64,000 nucleotides of DNA from JBLIRR01 sp049472395 (GCA_049472395.1 JBLIRR010000015.1:68088-132087); one strand, 5' to 3'; shown: positions 28,650 through 38,468, counted from the stretch's first letter. Made by a program: numbers and translations. Notes: generated by a model not told the origin, from the letters alone.

Positions 28650-28763
28650 CCTTTTCTCCTCAGATTCACTTTTTTTCATCCGCTGTAAAAGCTTTGTTGA
28701 TCTTATTTGTTTCTGATATATTATATTATTAACTTTATTATTGCAATTTCAGAAGGATTTATT

Positions 28764-30443
28764 TTAAAATTTTCTGATAAGCAGCCATAAACCCATAAGC
28801 CCAGCGAAAGAGAAGCCGATAATGCCTAGTAGAGAATAGCCTTTAAACGAAGGCCCTTTACGAATAGAAATAATAATCGAAGAACCGATAACGAGAGATG
28901 AGATTAAAAGACTTAAGGAAAGGCGCTCACTTGATTGATGAATCTCTTTGATGAGATTCTCAAGCCCTTTATGCTCAAATTTAATGCTTTGCTCTCCTCT
29001 GCTTAATTTATTTAATAAAAGTAAAAGCTGCTGCGGGAGTGATTTAGCAACCTCAGAGATATAGTACGTATTTTTCTTTAAGATGTTTAGTAGTGTCCGT
29101 GGTCTCATTCTTTCCTTGAGCAGATGTTTTGCATAAGGGCGTGATATTTCAATGAGACTCATATTGGGATCAAGCTGTCTGCCAACTTCTTCGATAAAAA
29201 GAAGAGTTTTCCCCAAAAGCATCAAATCAGTGGGCACTCTAATCCCATGTTTTAAGGATATCTGAATGGTGTTATTTAATAATTCTCCGATATTAATCTG
29301 CTTGAGAGACAAATCATAGTAAGTTTCTATAAAATCGATGAAGTCACGCTTAAAATCTTTCATATCGACTCCAGCACCGAGAAATCCCAATTTTGTATAT
29401 TCGTGTATGAGTTGATCATAATTTTTATTGAGAAAAGCAAAAAGGACATTCGTGCAATTTGCGATAAGATCCTCATCAAGACGACCGACAATGCCAAAAT
29501 CAATCAAACCTATGGCGCCTTTTTCATTCATAACAAAAAGGTTCCCGGGGTGCGGATCACCATGAAACAATCCAAATTCGAGGATTTGTTTAAGAAAGAT
29601 ATTACAGCCATTTTGAGCAATTTGTAATCTATCCCAGCCGAGGCGATCAAACGTTGTGACTTCATCGACAGGGACACCAGACAGACGTTGAAGCACGAGC
29701 ACCCTTTTAGAGGAAAATTCAGAATAGACCTTTGGGATTATAATACGGTCATCATCTTTAAAATTATTATAAAAGCGGTTAGTATAGTTTGCTTCAAGAG
29801 AAAAATCTAATTCCTTGCGAATTGACTTTGAAAATTCATTCACGATCCCGACTAGATTAAAGGGACGGGTTTCAGGGAGATATTTTTCCATCAAATGACT
29901 AAGATGAAAGAGAATGTTTAGATCAGTATAAATAATATTTTCAATTCCTGGCCGCTGAACCTTAATAATAACATCTTCTCCAGTTTTAAGGATGCCTTTA
30001 TGGGCCTGGGCAATTGAAGCAGCTCCTGATGCATTTTCATCAACATAGTGAAAAAAATTATTCAATGTGCCGCCCAATTCCTTTTCAATTACTTCTTTTA
30101 TCCTGTTAAAGGGAAGAGGAGGCAATTTATCTTGAAGTTTTTTAAGTTCAGTAGCGTATTCTTCCGGAACTAAATCTGCTCTGAGGCTTAAGAGTTGAGC
30201 AAATTTGATAAATGTGGGGCCAAGCTCTCCGAATACTATCCGGAGACGAACTGGTGTCCCAATTCGTTCCTTTTCTTGAGCAGAGGGCTTTTTTAAAGTG
30301 AATATTCTTTTACTTGTAGACAGGACATATTGAAGATTGAGCTGTTCAATGATATGCCCAAATCCATGCTTAATTAATACATTGAGGATTTGCCTTAATC
30401 GTTTAATATTCTTTATGGTCTGTCCGATATGAGGCAATTCCAC
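28764..30443 (-). CDS. ubiB: UbiB/AarF family atypical kinase
   Basis: ABC1/UbiB-family protein-kinase-like ATPase of 559 residues, linked in other bacteria to quinone or isoprenoid lipid metabolism. Motifs: ELGPTFIKFAQLLSLR (a KxGQ-region variant with Ala for Gly), the Ala-rich loop ASGAASIAQAH, VKVQRPGI, the catalytic-loop FGLFHGDPHPGN and LIDFGIVGRL. Two hydrophobic C-terminal segments (about 505-555) anchor it in the membrane. GTG start with AAGGA 7 nt upstream. It follows the phasin-like gene by 19 bp, a common pairing. Physiological substrate unknown. Confidence 0.9.
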   Translation of the reverse strand: MELPHIGQTIKNIKRLRQILNVLIKHGFGHIIEQLNLQYVLSTSKRIFTLKKPSAQEKERIGTPVRLRIVFGELGPTFIKFAQLLSLRADLVPEEYATELKKLQDKLPPLPFNRIKEVIEKELGGTLNNFFHYVDENASGAASIAQAHKGILKTGEDVIIKVQRPGIENIIYTDLNILFHLSHLMEKYLPETRPFNLVGIVNEFSKSIRKELDFSLEANYTNRFYNNFKDDDRIIIPKVYSEFSSKRVLVLQRLSGVPVDEVTTFDRLGWDRLQIAQNGCNIFLKQILEFGLFHGDPHPGNLFVMNEKGAIGLIDFGIVGRLDEDLIANCTNVLFAFLNKNYDQLIHEYTKLGFLGAGVDMKDFKRDFIDFIETYYDLSLKQINIGELLNNTIQISLKHGIRVPTDLMLLGKTLLFIEEVGRQLDPNMSLIEISRPYAKHLLKERMRPRTLLNILKKNTYYISEVAKSLPQQLLLLLNKLSRGEQSIKFEHKGLENLIKEIHQSSERLSLSLLISSLVIGSSIIISIRKGPSFKGYSLLGIIGFSFAGLMGLWLLIRKF

Positions 30444-30462
30444 CTATCAATCCTTATAGTTT

Positions 30463-30795
30463 TTACTTTTCTTTTGTGAGTTTCTTTATTGCTTCTTCAA
30501 GTTTAGCTAATCGATTATTTATTTCTTCAAAATTTTTATTCTTCCTGCAAATATCCGAACTTTTTACATATTTTTTAACGAGTTCAGAGACCTTTAATTC
30601 AATTTCCTTACTCGATGATTCAATCCTTGCAAGCATTTTCTTTAATAAGCTCTCTCCCTCCGTATAACTAATCTCCCCCTTTTTTACTAATTCATCAATA
30701 AATGCTCGTGCCTTTTCCTCAGACCATGCCACAAAACCTAAACCGGCTGCAATTAATCGGTGTAATACTTTAGCTACATTTGAATCGTCTCCCAT
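30463..30795 (-). CDS. Phasin-like coiled-coil protein
   Basis: Small helical protein of 110 residues resembling the phasin-like family (COG3937). The N-terminal part (LIAAGLGFVAWSEEKARAFI) is amphipathic, and the C-terminal half is a predicted coiled coil (FEEINNRLAKLEEAIKKL). Proteins of this type often precede ubiB genes, as here. The family name does not prove a role in polyhydroxyalkanoate storage, and no PHA synthase is in the window. ATG start. Confidence 0.75.
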   Translation of the reverse strand: MGDDSNVAKVLHRLIAAGLGFVAWSEEKARAFIDELVKKGEISYTEGESLLKKMLARIESSSKEIELKVSELVKKYVKSSDICRKNKNFEEINNRLAKLEEAIKKLTKEK

Positions 30796-30906
30796 CGCTA
30801 TTCTCCTTATCTTTTAATCAAAATATAATAAAAAAAGTCTAGTAGTAATTAATAACATGTATAACGGTATCTGTCAATTGTTATCTCTCCTTTGCGCTGT
30901 ATGTTT

Positions 30907-31758
30907 TTAAATTTTTATCTTATAATATGTCACTCCCTCATAATGGACCGGCGTGAACCTATCGGTAATGCCTATAAGAGATTCAGTAGAGCCAATAAAA
31001 AGAGTACCATCGACCTGGAGATTATTTGCAAGCCGCTCAATTACCTGCTTTTTAAAAGTGTGAGAAAAGTATATGGTAACATTACGGCATAAGATCACGT
31101 CAAATTTGCCCAAGTGAGAAAAATTGTGTTTTAGATTGAGAGTCTTGAACCTTACCTGTCCGCGAATTTCATCATTTAATATCCATTTAGTGCCCTGTTG
31201 TAAAAAATAATTTTGTCTATATCCATTAATCATACCCCTCGAAATTGCGATCTTATCATAGCTGCCCGACCTTGCAACAGATAGTGCAGTTGGGGAGATA
31301 TCTGTTCCCAGGATTTCAAAATGATCCCAATTAACCTCTCTATTTTCCCTTATTGCCTCATCAATCAATATTGCGAGAGAATATGGCTCTTGTCCGGTTG
31401 AGCATGCCGCAGACCACACCCTAATTTTTTGTTTTCGTTTTTGAATAAGGGCTGATATTAATTGAGGGAGCAAAATTTCTTTTAGAATGATCCATGGTTT
31501 ATAATCACGAAACCATAATGTCTCATTTGTAGTCATCGCATCAATGATTTTATCTCCAAGCCTGCTTTGAGGATCATGTTTTGCTTGAAATATGAGCTCT
31601 TTTAAGCTGCTACAGTTATTCTTCATCGCTAAAACCATAAGGCGATTTTCTATAAGGTAATCTTTATTGTCCTCTATATATATTCCACACTGTGTCTCCA
31701 AATATTCCCTAACAAGCCTCAAATCTTCTTGTACAATATTTTTTTTGGTAAAACTCAT
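30907..31758 (-). CDS. cheR: CheR-type chemoreceptor methyltransferase
   Basis: SAM-dependent protein-glutamate methyltransferase of 283 residues. The helical N-terminal CheR-N region runs to about 70, followed by TTNETLWFRD, the SAM site VWSAACSTGQEPYSLAI, ILGTDISPTAL and DVILCRNVTIYF. These match CheR closely. Start: a TTG 18 nt upstream is open but has no ribosome site, so the ATG at 31758 is preferred; its own ribosome site is weak. No other chemotaxis gene is in the window, so it is an orphan here. It is divergent from a diguanylate cyclase gene. Confidence 0.9.
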   Translation of the reverse strand: MSFTKKNIVQEDLRLVREYLETQCGIYIEDNKDYLIENRLMVLAMKNNCSSLKELIFQAKHDPQSRLGDKIIDAMTTNETLWFRDYKPWIILKEILLPQLISALIQKRKQKIRVWSAACSTGQEPYSLAILIDEAIRENREVNWDHFEILGTDISPTALSVARSGSYDKIAISRGMINGYRQNYFLQQGTKWILNDEIRGQVRFKTLNLKHNFSHLGKFDVILCRNVTIYFSHTFKKQVIERLANNLQVDGTLFIGSTESLIGITDRFTPVHYEGVTYYKIKI

Positions 31759-31997
31759 AACCGTTATTAATTCCAAAAATATAATGGACGTGATGAATTT
31801 TTATTTTATAATCGGAATACTGGACTGAGAGCTTTGAATAAGAAGATAAAAGAGGCTTGTAGTGGAAAAAGATTAATCCGTAAGTAATTTATATATTTTA
31901 ACGCCAATTGGTAAGAAGCAAAAAATATTCTTGTTTGTACTATATAGGTATATCTTTTATACTATCATCTGCTATTAACATAACAAACTAATAAAAA

Positions 31998-33173
31998 ATG
32001 AGCAATTTAGCACCCGGTATTATAAATTTAGAAAAACAGAATAGAAATTTGCAGGAGAGGGTTGATGAATTATATGCTTTACTCTATATGATCAAATTAG
32101 TGAGTAAAAGCCATGATCCTGAAGAAATTTTAGGAAAAGTTGCTGATTATATGAAGACTACGCTTCATATGGATATGCTTTCAATTTTATTATTAAATCA
32201 GAAGAATAATATATTGATCCCACGAGTAAGTGTAGGCTTTCCCCAAAATCTAATAAAAAATATAAAGCTTCCTGGCGATAATAAAATAATTGATGAAATT
32301 ACAATAACAAAGCAAGCAAAAATAATTAAAGACGTAAGCACGAACAAAAAATTTATAGAAAGTTTTGATTATAAGATTATAAACGGTTCTTTTATGGGGC
32401 TTCCTTTATTAAAGGATAATCAATTGATAGGAATTATTAACCTTCATAAGTTGGCAACAAATGCTTTTTCAGAATCAAATAGAGAGTATTATATGTTGGT
32501 AGCTGATTATATTAGCAATTCTATTGTAAAAGCCACTCTCTTTCAAGAAGCAAAAAATTTATCAAATATTGATGATTTAACACAGCTATTTAACCGGAGA
32601 TACTTTTTTGAAGTCGCCTATCAGGAAATAAAACGTGCCAAAAGGTACTGTCGAAAAATATCATTACTTATGTTAGATATTGATCATTTCAAGCATTTTA
32701 ATGATTATTACGGGCATTTAAAGGGAGATTATGCCTTGAAGGTTGTAGCGAGGATATTACATTCTCATGCACGGGAAGCTGATATAGTAGGAAGATTTGG
32801 GGGTGATGAATTTTTAATGCTTCTTCCTGAGACTGACAAAACGGGGTGCAAAATACTTGCAGAAAGAATTAGACAAAAGATTGCTCACGTTTTTCCTTTT
32901 TCAAATGAAGGACTTCAACCTCATCTTACCGCAACTATAGGTATAGCTACTTTTCCTGATGATGCGCAATGCCGCCATTCATTATTAGAATATGCAGATA
33001 AGGCCTTATATTTTGGAAAAATTAATGGACGTAATATTGTTTCGTCTACTGTCTGCTCAGATTTATATTACCTTCCTGCGAGCAGATCAATATTTAATTA
33101 TCTTTATAAACCTGTCAAAAAGAAATCTTCGCTTGTGGCGAACCTTGGCGAGAAAATAGAGAGGATTCACTAA
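31998..33173 (+). CDS. GAF-GGDEF diguanylate cyclase
   Basis: Cytoplasmic signalling enzyme of 391 residues. A short coiled coil (1-35) leads to a GAF domain (about 40-185), then a GGDEF domain (about 190-355). The active site is intact, FGGDEF with GGDEF at 268-272, and the inhibitory I-site READ lies five residues earlier, so it should make cyclic-di-GMP and be product-inhibited. DDLTQLFNRRYF begins the catalytic domain. ATG start without a clear ribosome site. The stop lies 3 bp from the stop of the convergent LysM gene. The GAF ligand is unknown. Confidence 0.92.
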   Translation: MSNLAPGIINLEKQNRNLQERVDELYALLYMIKLVSKSHDPEEILGKVADYMKTTLHMDMLSILLLNQKNNILIPRVSVGFPQNLIKNIKLPGDNKIIDEITITKQAKIIKDVSTNKKFIESFDYKIINGSFMGLPLLKDNQLIGIINLHKLATNAFSESNREYYMLVADYISNSIVKATLFQEAKNLSNIDDLTQLFNRRYFFEVAYQEIKRAKRYCRKISLLMLDIDHFKHFNDYYGHLKGDYALKVVARILHSHAREADIVGRFGGDEFLMLLPETDKTGCKILAERIRQKIAHVFPFSNEGLQPHLTATIGIATFPDDAQCRHSLLEYADKALYFGKINGRNIVSSTVCSDLYYLPASRSIFNYLYKPVKKKSSLVANLGEKIERIH

Positions 33174-33176
33174 GAA

Positions 33177-34400
33177 TTATTCAAAGTATTTGATTCGCAT
33201 ACCAATAGGAATAGGTGCATAGCTTTTTGTAATGAGAGCGGTCGAAGTATGCGGTTCTGTGCGTAAAATAGATAGTTCTCCAGTTTTGTGATATATCACA
33301 TCAGGAGCAGCTTTAGATGTGCTCTGATCGACAAGCGTTTCCCGTCTAAAGGTATAGAAATAATTACCCGGTTTGATATTATCGGCCGATCCGATATCTA
33401 AATACACAATATCATAGACAGACATATTAAGTTTCGTTTGTTTACTTTCAATAATGCATCCCTCTATGTTTGCGTTCTCTGGCTTCGACCTTATCGGAAT
33501 CGGCATTTTTTCATGAGGCATAAATTGATCATCGTGATGAATTTCAAAAAAGGATTGTGTAATCATGGCAATACTCGTTGATTTATTTACTTGAGTGACA
33601 GAGGCAATTCCCAATATTTGAATAAGATATCCTAGTTCCTTACTTCTATTTATAAGATATACTTTCTTGTTAGATCTGAAAATAGTAAAGGACCGACCTT
33701 TCTCGATATTATCTTCGCTTCCTTGATTTAAATAGATTAGATCGAATTTTGATAAATTTGTCTTGTCATCTTTAGAACCAATTATTCTGCCCCACTTTTC
33801 CTCTGCTTTCCTACTTTCATAGTTTTTCTTTGACAATATATAACCACAAGAATCCATTGTATTTAAATCAGCAACTGGGTTTTTTTCTTCAATAACTACA
33901 GCTTCTTCCTTGATTTTAACTTCTTCTATGGGATGTTCAATCGGCGATGGTTCAAAAACAACGGGTGGAGGCGTAAAAGGTATAAATTCTTTTTGTTTTG
34001 TTGGAAGTATAATTTGTTTTGTTGGAAGTATAATAGGCTGGCCTGGATAAATCCAATGTGGATCTTCAACAAAACTGTTCAATTCCCATAGTTCTGGCCA
34101 AGAAGAGGGGTCAAGTAAAAATTTTTCAGAAATACTCCAAAGCGTATCGCCTTGTTTCACAGTATATACAGAAGGCCTCTCTATATTTTCAGGATGATCT
34201 TCAGGATTTAAGGATTCTTGCTCAGCAGAAGGCATCCCTGTGTCTTCAGGAAGATCTTCAGTATATACAAATTCCTCTTCAATAGGCATCTTTGTGTTAT
34301 CAAGATGATCTTCAGTTTGAGAATATGTTGTAGCACTACTGATAAATAAAATAAAAATTAAAAAAATAAAAATTATTCGAAATTTTATTAATTTTGGCAC
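33177..34400 (-). CDS. Secreted LysM-domain protein with duplicated C-terminal domain
   Basis: Envelope protein of 407 residues. Signal peptide at about 1-27; acidic repeats (YTEDLPEDTGMPS, NPEDHPENIERPS) at 44-77; one LysM peptidoglycan-binding domain at 78-126 (YTVKQGDTLWSISEKF, WIYPGQPIILP). The C-terminal half holds two copies of a domain with similar cores: FDLIYLNQGSEDNIEKG and YDIVYLDIGSADNIKPG, like the C-terminal domain of FlgT. GTG start with GAGG 7 nt upstream. It follows the CpoB-like gene by 4 bp, so both probably act at the cell wall. Confidence 0.85.
   Translation of the reverse strand: MPKLIKFRIIFIFLIFILFISSATTYSQTEDHLDNTKMPIEEEFVYTEDLPEDTGMPSAEQESLNPEDHPENIERPSVYTVKQGDTLWSISEKFLLDPSSWPELWELNSFVEDPHWIYPGQPIILPTKQIILPTKQKEFIPFTPPPVVFEPSPIEHPIEEVKIKEEAVVIEEKNPVADLNTMDSCGYILSKKNYESRKAEEKWGRIIGSKDDKTNLSKFDLIYLNQGSEDNIEKGRSFTIFRSNKKVYLINRSKELGYLIQILGIASVTQVNKSTSIAMITQSFFEIHHDDQFMPHEKMPIPIRSKPENANIEGCIIESKQTKLNMSVYDIVYLDIGSADNIKPGNYFYTFRRETLVDQSTSKAAPDVIYHKTGELSILRTEPHTSTALITKSYAPIPIGMRIKYFE
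33992..34033. repeat. Perfect 21-bp tandem duplication inside the LysM gene
   Basis: Two identical adjacent 21-bp units (33992-34012 and 34013-34033) encode the duplicated IILPTKQ heptapeptide right after the LysM domain. The duplication keeps the frame and looks recent. Confidence 0.85.
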
Positions 34401-34404
34401 AATT

Positions 34405-35070
34405 TCACCTCACTGATAATATTTGGTCTATCTTTTTTTGAGCCTTTGTATAAATTCTTTTATCTGTTTTTTTTGTGATGAGCTTCTGTAACACCTCCAG
34501 GCTTTTTTCATAATCCTTAAGTTCATAGTAGCAATAACCAGCCTTTAATAAAGCGGCCGGAACCTTATTGCCAGCAGGATATTGAGTAATTACTTTATTA
34601 AATTCTTCAGCTGCTCGCTTAAAATTTTTGTATTTGTAATAGCACTCACCTATCCAGTACTGGGCATTGTCCGTATAAGAAGTATCGGGATATAATTCGA
34701 GGTATTCAGTAAAGGAAGCAATAGCCTTTTCAATCTCTCCCTTGAAAAAAAAGTCTTTAGACATCTTATATAAATCAATTTGATTCGTACTCATTTTTTG
34801 TTCTACGGTAACTTTTTTATCTTCTTTCTTTATCGGTTTGACAACCAAATCATTTCCTTGGTTTTTAAATAAATTAATTTCTTCCTGTAAATCTTTTATA
34901 TCATCTGACTGCCGTAATAATCTATTTTTAATAAAAACATAATCTTGTTGAATATCAAAAATTTGATTTTGCAGATCATCTAAGTCTCGCTGAATTTTTG
35001 CTTTTCTGCCTCCCATGCAGCCACTAAGAATACATATTAATATTATTATTATATTTTTAATATTTCGCAT
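34405..35070 (-). CDS. CpoB/YbgF-like lipoprotein with coiled coil and TPRs
   Basis: Predicted lipoprotein of 221 residues with the lipobox LSGC (Cys18). A coiled coil follows (about 25-75, LDDLQNQIFDIQQDYVF), then TPR-type repeats at about 100-215 (FFFKGEIEKAIASFTEYLELYP; AQYWIGECYYKYKNFKRAAEEF; LLKAGYCYYELKDYEKSL). This layout is that of YbgF/CpoB, which coordinates outer-membrane constriction with peptidoglycan synthesis in E. coli. No tol-pal genes are in the window. ATG start; AAGGGAG lies about 8 nt upstream. First gene of a two-gene unit with the LysM protein. Confidence 0.82.
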   Translation of the reverse strand: MRNIKNIIIILICILSGCMGGRKAKIQRDLDDLQNQIFDIQQDYVFIKNRLLRQSDDIKDLQEEINLFKNQGNDLVVKPIKKEDKKVTVEQKMSTNQIDLYKMSKDFFFKGEIEKAIASFTEYLELYPDTSYTDNAQYWIGECYYKYKNFKRAAEEFNKVITQYPAGNKVPAALLKAGYCYYELKDYEKSLEVLQKLITKKTDKRIYTKAQKKIDQILSVR

Positions 35071-35153
35071 TTAAAAACTCCCTTTAGCCATTTCTTTTTA
35101 TAAGGTATAAACTAATGCCTTTGAATCAAGTTTTTCGTTTACATGATTCTGAA

Positions 35154-35182
35154 ATTATTAACTTTATTTTATTACTTGTCAA
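35154..35182 (-). promoter_or_regulatory. Sigma-70 promoter for the CpoB-like/LysM pair
   Basis: On the minus strand a perfect TTGACA (35177-35182), 17-nt spacer and AATAAT (35154-35159). The start site would be near 35147, 77 nt before the ATG at 35070. This makes the pair independent of the pilus operon upstream; the -35 box lies just past that operon's last gene. Confidence 0.65.
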
Positions 35183-35192
35183 GAATCTATTA

Positions 35193-35486
35193 TTAAGGAT
35201 CTAAAGGAAAAATAAAACTTATATGGTCTTTGTTTATACAAATAAATGGAGTGTGAGTAAGCAGTGTGTCCTCAGATCCCTCAGATCGTTTATAAATACA
35301 AGCCTCGGTTAATGGCAAAAAGGATTCACCTTTTGTGGCGACATTGCCCTGATTAAGATAATCAGTGAGCCTGGCCCCTACGGGAATATGGATATTGCCT
35401 ATAATTTTAATGTCATCTAAAAGGAATAACGTCACTTTATATATGTCCTTTTGTCTTTTACTGGAATATTTTTTTATTTCAACCAT
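35193..35486 (-). CDS. Small conserved protein at the end of the pilus operon
   Basis: Soluble protein of 97 residues, without signal peptide or TM segment, with a beta-rich pattern (VTLFLLDDIKIIGNIHIPVG, ARLTDYLN, FLPLTEACIY, PFICINKDHISFIFP). It resembles the small DUF6812-type proteins in this remembered pattern, but I am not certain. The ATG at 35486 has GAGGG about 5 nt upstream; a longer TTG start would overlap pilC. It begins 13 bp after pilC, so it belongs to the operon. Function unknown. Confidence 0.7.
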   Translation of the reverse strand: MVEIKKYSSKRQKDIYKVTLFLLDDIKIIGNIHIPVGARLTDYLNQGNVATKGESFLPLTEACIYKRSEGSEDTLLTHTPFICINKDHISFIFPLDP

Positions 35487-35499
35487 TATGCCCTCTATA

Positions 35500-36714
35500 T
35501 TACAAATTAATGCTTCCAATACGAAAAATAGGAAGAAATATAGAAATAACCATGAATATTACAAAGGCAGCAATGAGCATAATTAAAATAGGCTCTATTA
35601 TTGGTGTAAGCATAGCAATAGAATCATTGACATTTCGTTGATAAAAATCTCCTGCTTTTGAAAGCATTTGGCTTAGTGTTCCTGATTCTTCCCCGGATGA
35701 TACAAATTGAATTAAAATATTTGAGAAAATAGAATGTTCAGAAAAGGCTTCAGCAATAGAGGCCCCTTCCTGAATTTTAACGGAGCACATTTTAAAGATC
35801 GAATTTAGATATTCATTGGTCACTGATTCTGACACCAATTCGATAGACTGAATAATAGGTAAACCACTCTTTAAAAGTATTCCCAATGTAGTGGTGAATT
35901 TTGAAAGAATGCCGTTTAATAAAATAGGCCCGATAATTGGGAGTCGAAGTTTCCAATTATCCCACCATAATCGAATGGCTCGTATTCGCATCAATAAAAT
36001 TATGCTGCCTACACATAACAGAATAAGGATCAAAAACAAAAAAATATTCTCTTTTAAACTGGTAGTAATAAAAAACAATAGCCGTGTAGATACGGGCAGA
36101 GTAACTTTGTATTCTTTATAAATTTTGGCAAATTGTGGTAAAACCATAAATGCAATGATAAGTAAGCAGAGAAAAGCAACAAAGATTATGAGAAGGGGAT
36201 AAATAGTTGCTGCAACAATTTTCGATCTTATTTCCTTAACTCGTTCAATATATGTTGCTATCAAGGGGAGTATTATTGCCAGAGTACCGCTTTCTTCTCC
36301 AGAACGTATCAAATTGGTATATAGTTTATCAAATAACCACGGATATTTTCCCATAGCTTCAGAGAGAGAGTCTCCTATTTCAATACGCCTATTAATCGTG
36401 GTGATTATTTCCCTGAATTTTTTATTTTTTGTATCCCTGGCAAGTGTATCAAGGCTTTTTGGTAAAGGTACCCCCGCTGCGAACATTGCGGCCAATTGAT
36501 GCGTAAATAAATGCAAATCAGTTTTGTTTACAAAATGAAAAGAGGGTAAATTTCGTGAGGTCTTCTTGGGGGGTGATTCAACTCTTTTTACCCAGATACA
36601 AATTGCATCTTGACGATGTATCTTTTCCATCAAGGCATCTTCATTCTCAGCTTCCATAAAATCTTCTATTGCGTGGCCATTAATATTTTTTGCTTTATAG
36701 TGAAAAAGTGGCAT
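35500..36714 (-). CDS. pilC: Type IV pilus platform protein PilC (GspF family)
   Basis: Inner-membrane platform protein of 404 residues. N-terminal PLFHYKAKNINGHAIEDFM, then two T2SSF domains at about 65-190 (FTHQLAAMFAAGVPLPKSL; IRSGEESGTLAIIL) and 268-390 (FTTTLGILLKSGLPIIQSI; VSSGEESGTLSQML). Three hydrophobic segments are at about 165-190, 215-240 and 375-400. Same fold and length as GspF at 4876-6120, but the sequence is well diverged. It starts 3 bp after the ATPase gene. Confidence 0.93.
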   Translation of the reverse strand: MPLFHYKAKNINGHAIEDFMEAENEDALMEKIHRQDAICIWVKRVESPPKKTSRNLPSFHFVNKTDLHLFTHQLAAMFAAGVPLPKSLDTLARDTKNKKFREIITTINRRIEIGDSLSEAMGKYPWLFDKLYTNLIRSGEESGTLAIILPLIATYIERVKEIRSKIVAATIYPLLIIFVAFLCLLIIAFMVLPQFAKIYKEYKVTLPVSTRLLFFITTSLKENIFLFLILILLCVGSIILLMRIRAIRLWWDNWKLRLPIIGPILLNGILSKFTTTLGILLKSGLPIIQSIELVSESVTNEYLNSIFKMCSVKIQEGASIAEAFSEHSIFSNILIQFVSSGEESGTLSQMLSKAGDFYQRNVNDSIAMLTPIIEPILIMLIAAFVIFMVISIFLPIFRIGSINL

Positions 36715-36717
36715 AAT

Positions 36718-38454
36718 TTATGTTTCTTCGATGCACGTATTTAAAACCTCTTCAAGAGTAGTAATTCCCTGTATTACTTTATGAAGACCACTCTCTCTCA
36801 AAGAAGACATACCGTTTTCAAGAGCCTTGATTCTGAGAGTATATGGTAAGGCATTTTGTAAGATTAAATTTTTTATCTCCTGATCGATGACTAACAGCTC
36901 AAATATGCCTGTACGGCCATAATACCCTGTATTGTTACATTGTTCGCATCCTCTGCCCCGGTAGAAAAATATTTGTTCTTCATTTGATGCCGTCAGTCCG
37001 AGAGAGTCCAAGGTAGTGCTGCTCGGTTTATATTCTTTCCTACATTGAACACATATGCGACGAACTAACCTTTGCGCAACTGAAAGAATTAATGAATTAC
37101 AGACTAAGAAAGGGGGTATCCCCATATCTATTAATCGAGGTATAGTCCCTATGGCATCATTTGTATGAAGTGTTGAGAAAACCATATGACCGGTTAAGGC
37201 GGCTCTCATTGCAATTTCAGCTGTTTCTTGATCCCTTATTTCGCCAACCATTATTGTATCAGGGTCTTGACGCAAAATTGATCTAAGCAGCTTTGCAAAA
37301 GTAAGCCCTGCTTTTTCATTAGTTTGAATTTGATTGATTCCTCTAATCTTATATTCAACCGGATCTTCGATTGTGATAAAATTTTTCTCTGACGTATGAA
37401 TGCGGGAAAGCACGGAATAGAGAGTCGTTGATTTACCGCTCCCTGTAGGTCCAGTTAAAAGAATCATTCCTGCGGGTTGATACACGCATTGTTTAAAAAT
37501 TTCAATTTGTTTTGAATCAAGCCCGAGGTCTTCCATCTGTAAATCATAATTTTGCTTTTCAAGAAGACGCATTACGACTTTTTCTCCTGAGGTGGTGAGA
37601 ATTGTAGAGACCCTGAGATCAATCTCCCGTGAGCTAACACGAACGGTAAATCTTCCATCTTGGGGCATTCTTCGTTCTGCGATATCCATATTTGAAAGTA
37701 TCTTAATTCTCGAAATAATAGCTGTTTGGGAAGGAGGAGAAAAAAAATCATATAACACGCCATCAATTCTATAGCGGATAATTAATTTATCTCCTTGTGG
37801 CTCAATATGAATATCACTCGCCCGTTTTTCGATAGCATTTGTTATAATATAGTCAACAAGGCGAACAACAGGTGTTTGTTCAATTTCTTTTTTAACCTTC
37901 GCAAGATCAAGCCCTTCTTCCTCTTCCTTTTGTTTTATTTCAAGATGGAAATCTTCATAATCTTTAAGCACATCAACAGCATTATCAGATCCTCCTTGTG
38001 AATCGTATATATGATTAATGGCATTTTCAATATGTCGTGGGGAAGCGATGGCGGGAAGAATCTCAAGTCCGGAGATGCGCTCAATGTTGTCGATTGCCAA
38101 AATATCAAAGGGATCAGCCATCGCAACGGTCAATGTATTTCCGATTTTTCGCACAGGAGCACATAAATTTTTTCTGCAAATATATTGAGGTATATAGCGC
38201 CCAAGATTAGTATTTATATTAGTAAGGTCTTCTTCTTTTAGATAAGGGCTATCTAGCTGTTGAGCAAGGGTTTTTATTAAAATTTCCTCGGAAATCAAGC
38301 CCATATTTACGAGAATAACACCTATTTTCTCATGGGTATGTTTTTGAGTTTTATAGGCTTCTTCCAATTGAGACTTTGTGATTTTATCTTTTCTTAATAA
38401 TAATTCTCCTATCTGCTTGTAGCTTGAACGATATTTCATTTGATTTAAAAACAT
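36718..38454 (-). CDS. pilB: Type IV pilus assembly ATPase PilB (GspE family)
   Basis: Hexameric extension ATPase of 578 residues. N-terminal MshEN-like domain (about 10-150; IGELLLRKDKITKSQLEEAY), then DIHIEPQ, Walker A GPTGSGKS at 335-342, Walker B DPDTIMVGEIRD, the His box STLHTNDAIGTI, and zinc Cys pairs (CVQC, then GCEQC). An acidic stretch (KEEEEGLDLAKVKKE) precedes the core. ATG start. No PilT-like retraction ATPase is found in the window, as in MSHA-type or secretion pseudopilus systems where one ATPase may suffice. Confidence 0.93.
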   Translation of the reverse strand: MFLNQMKYRSSYKQIGELLLRKDKITKSQLEEAYKTQKHTHEKIGVILVNMGLISEEILIKTLAQQLDSPYLKEEDLTNINTNLGRYIPQYICRKNLCAPVRKIGNTLTVAMADPFDILAIDNIERISGLEILPAIASPRHIENAINHIYDSQGGSDNAVDVLKDYEDFHLEIKQKEEEEGLDLAKVKKEIEQTPVVRLVDYIITNAIEKRASDIHIEPQGDKLIIRYRIDGVLYDFFSPPSQTAIISRIKILSNMDIAERRMPQDGRFTVRVSSREIDLRVSTILTTSGEKVVMRLLEKQNYDLQMEDLGLDSKQIEIFKQCVYQPAGMILLTGPTGSGKSTTLYSVLSRIHTSEKNFITIEDPVEYKIRGINQIQTNEKAGLTFAKLLRSILRQDPDTIMVGEIRDQETAEIAMRAALTGHMVFSTLHTNDAIGTIPRLIDMGIPPFLVCNSLILSVAQRLVRRICVQCRKEYKPSSTTLDSLGLTASNEEQIFFYRGRGCEQCNNTGYYGRTGIFELLVIDQEIKNLILQNALPYTLRIKALENGMSSLRESGLHKVIQGITTLEEVLNTCIEET

Positions 38455-38468
38455 ACTTTAAAGAGCCT

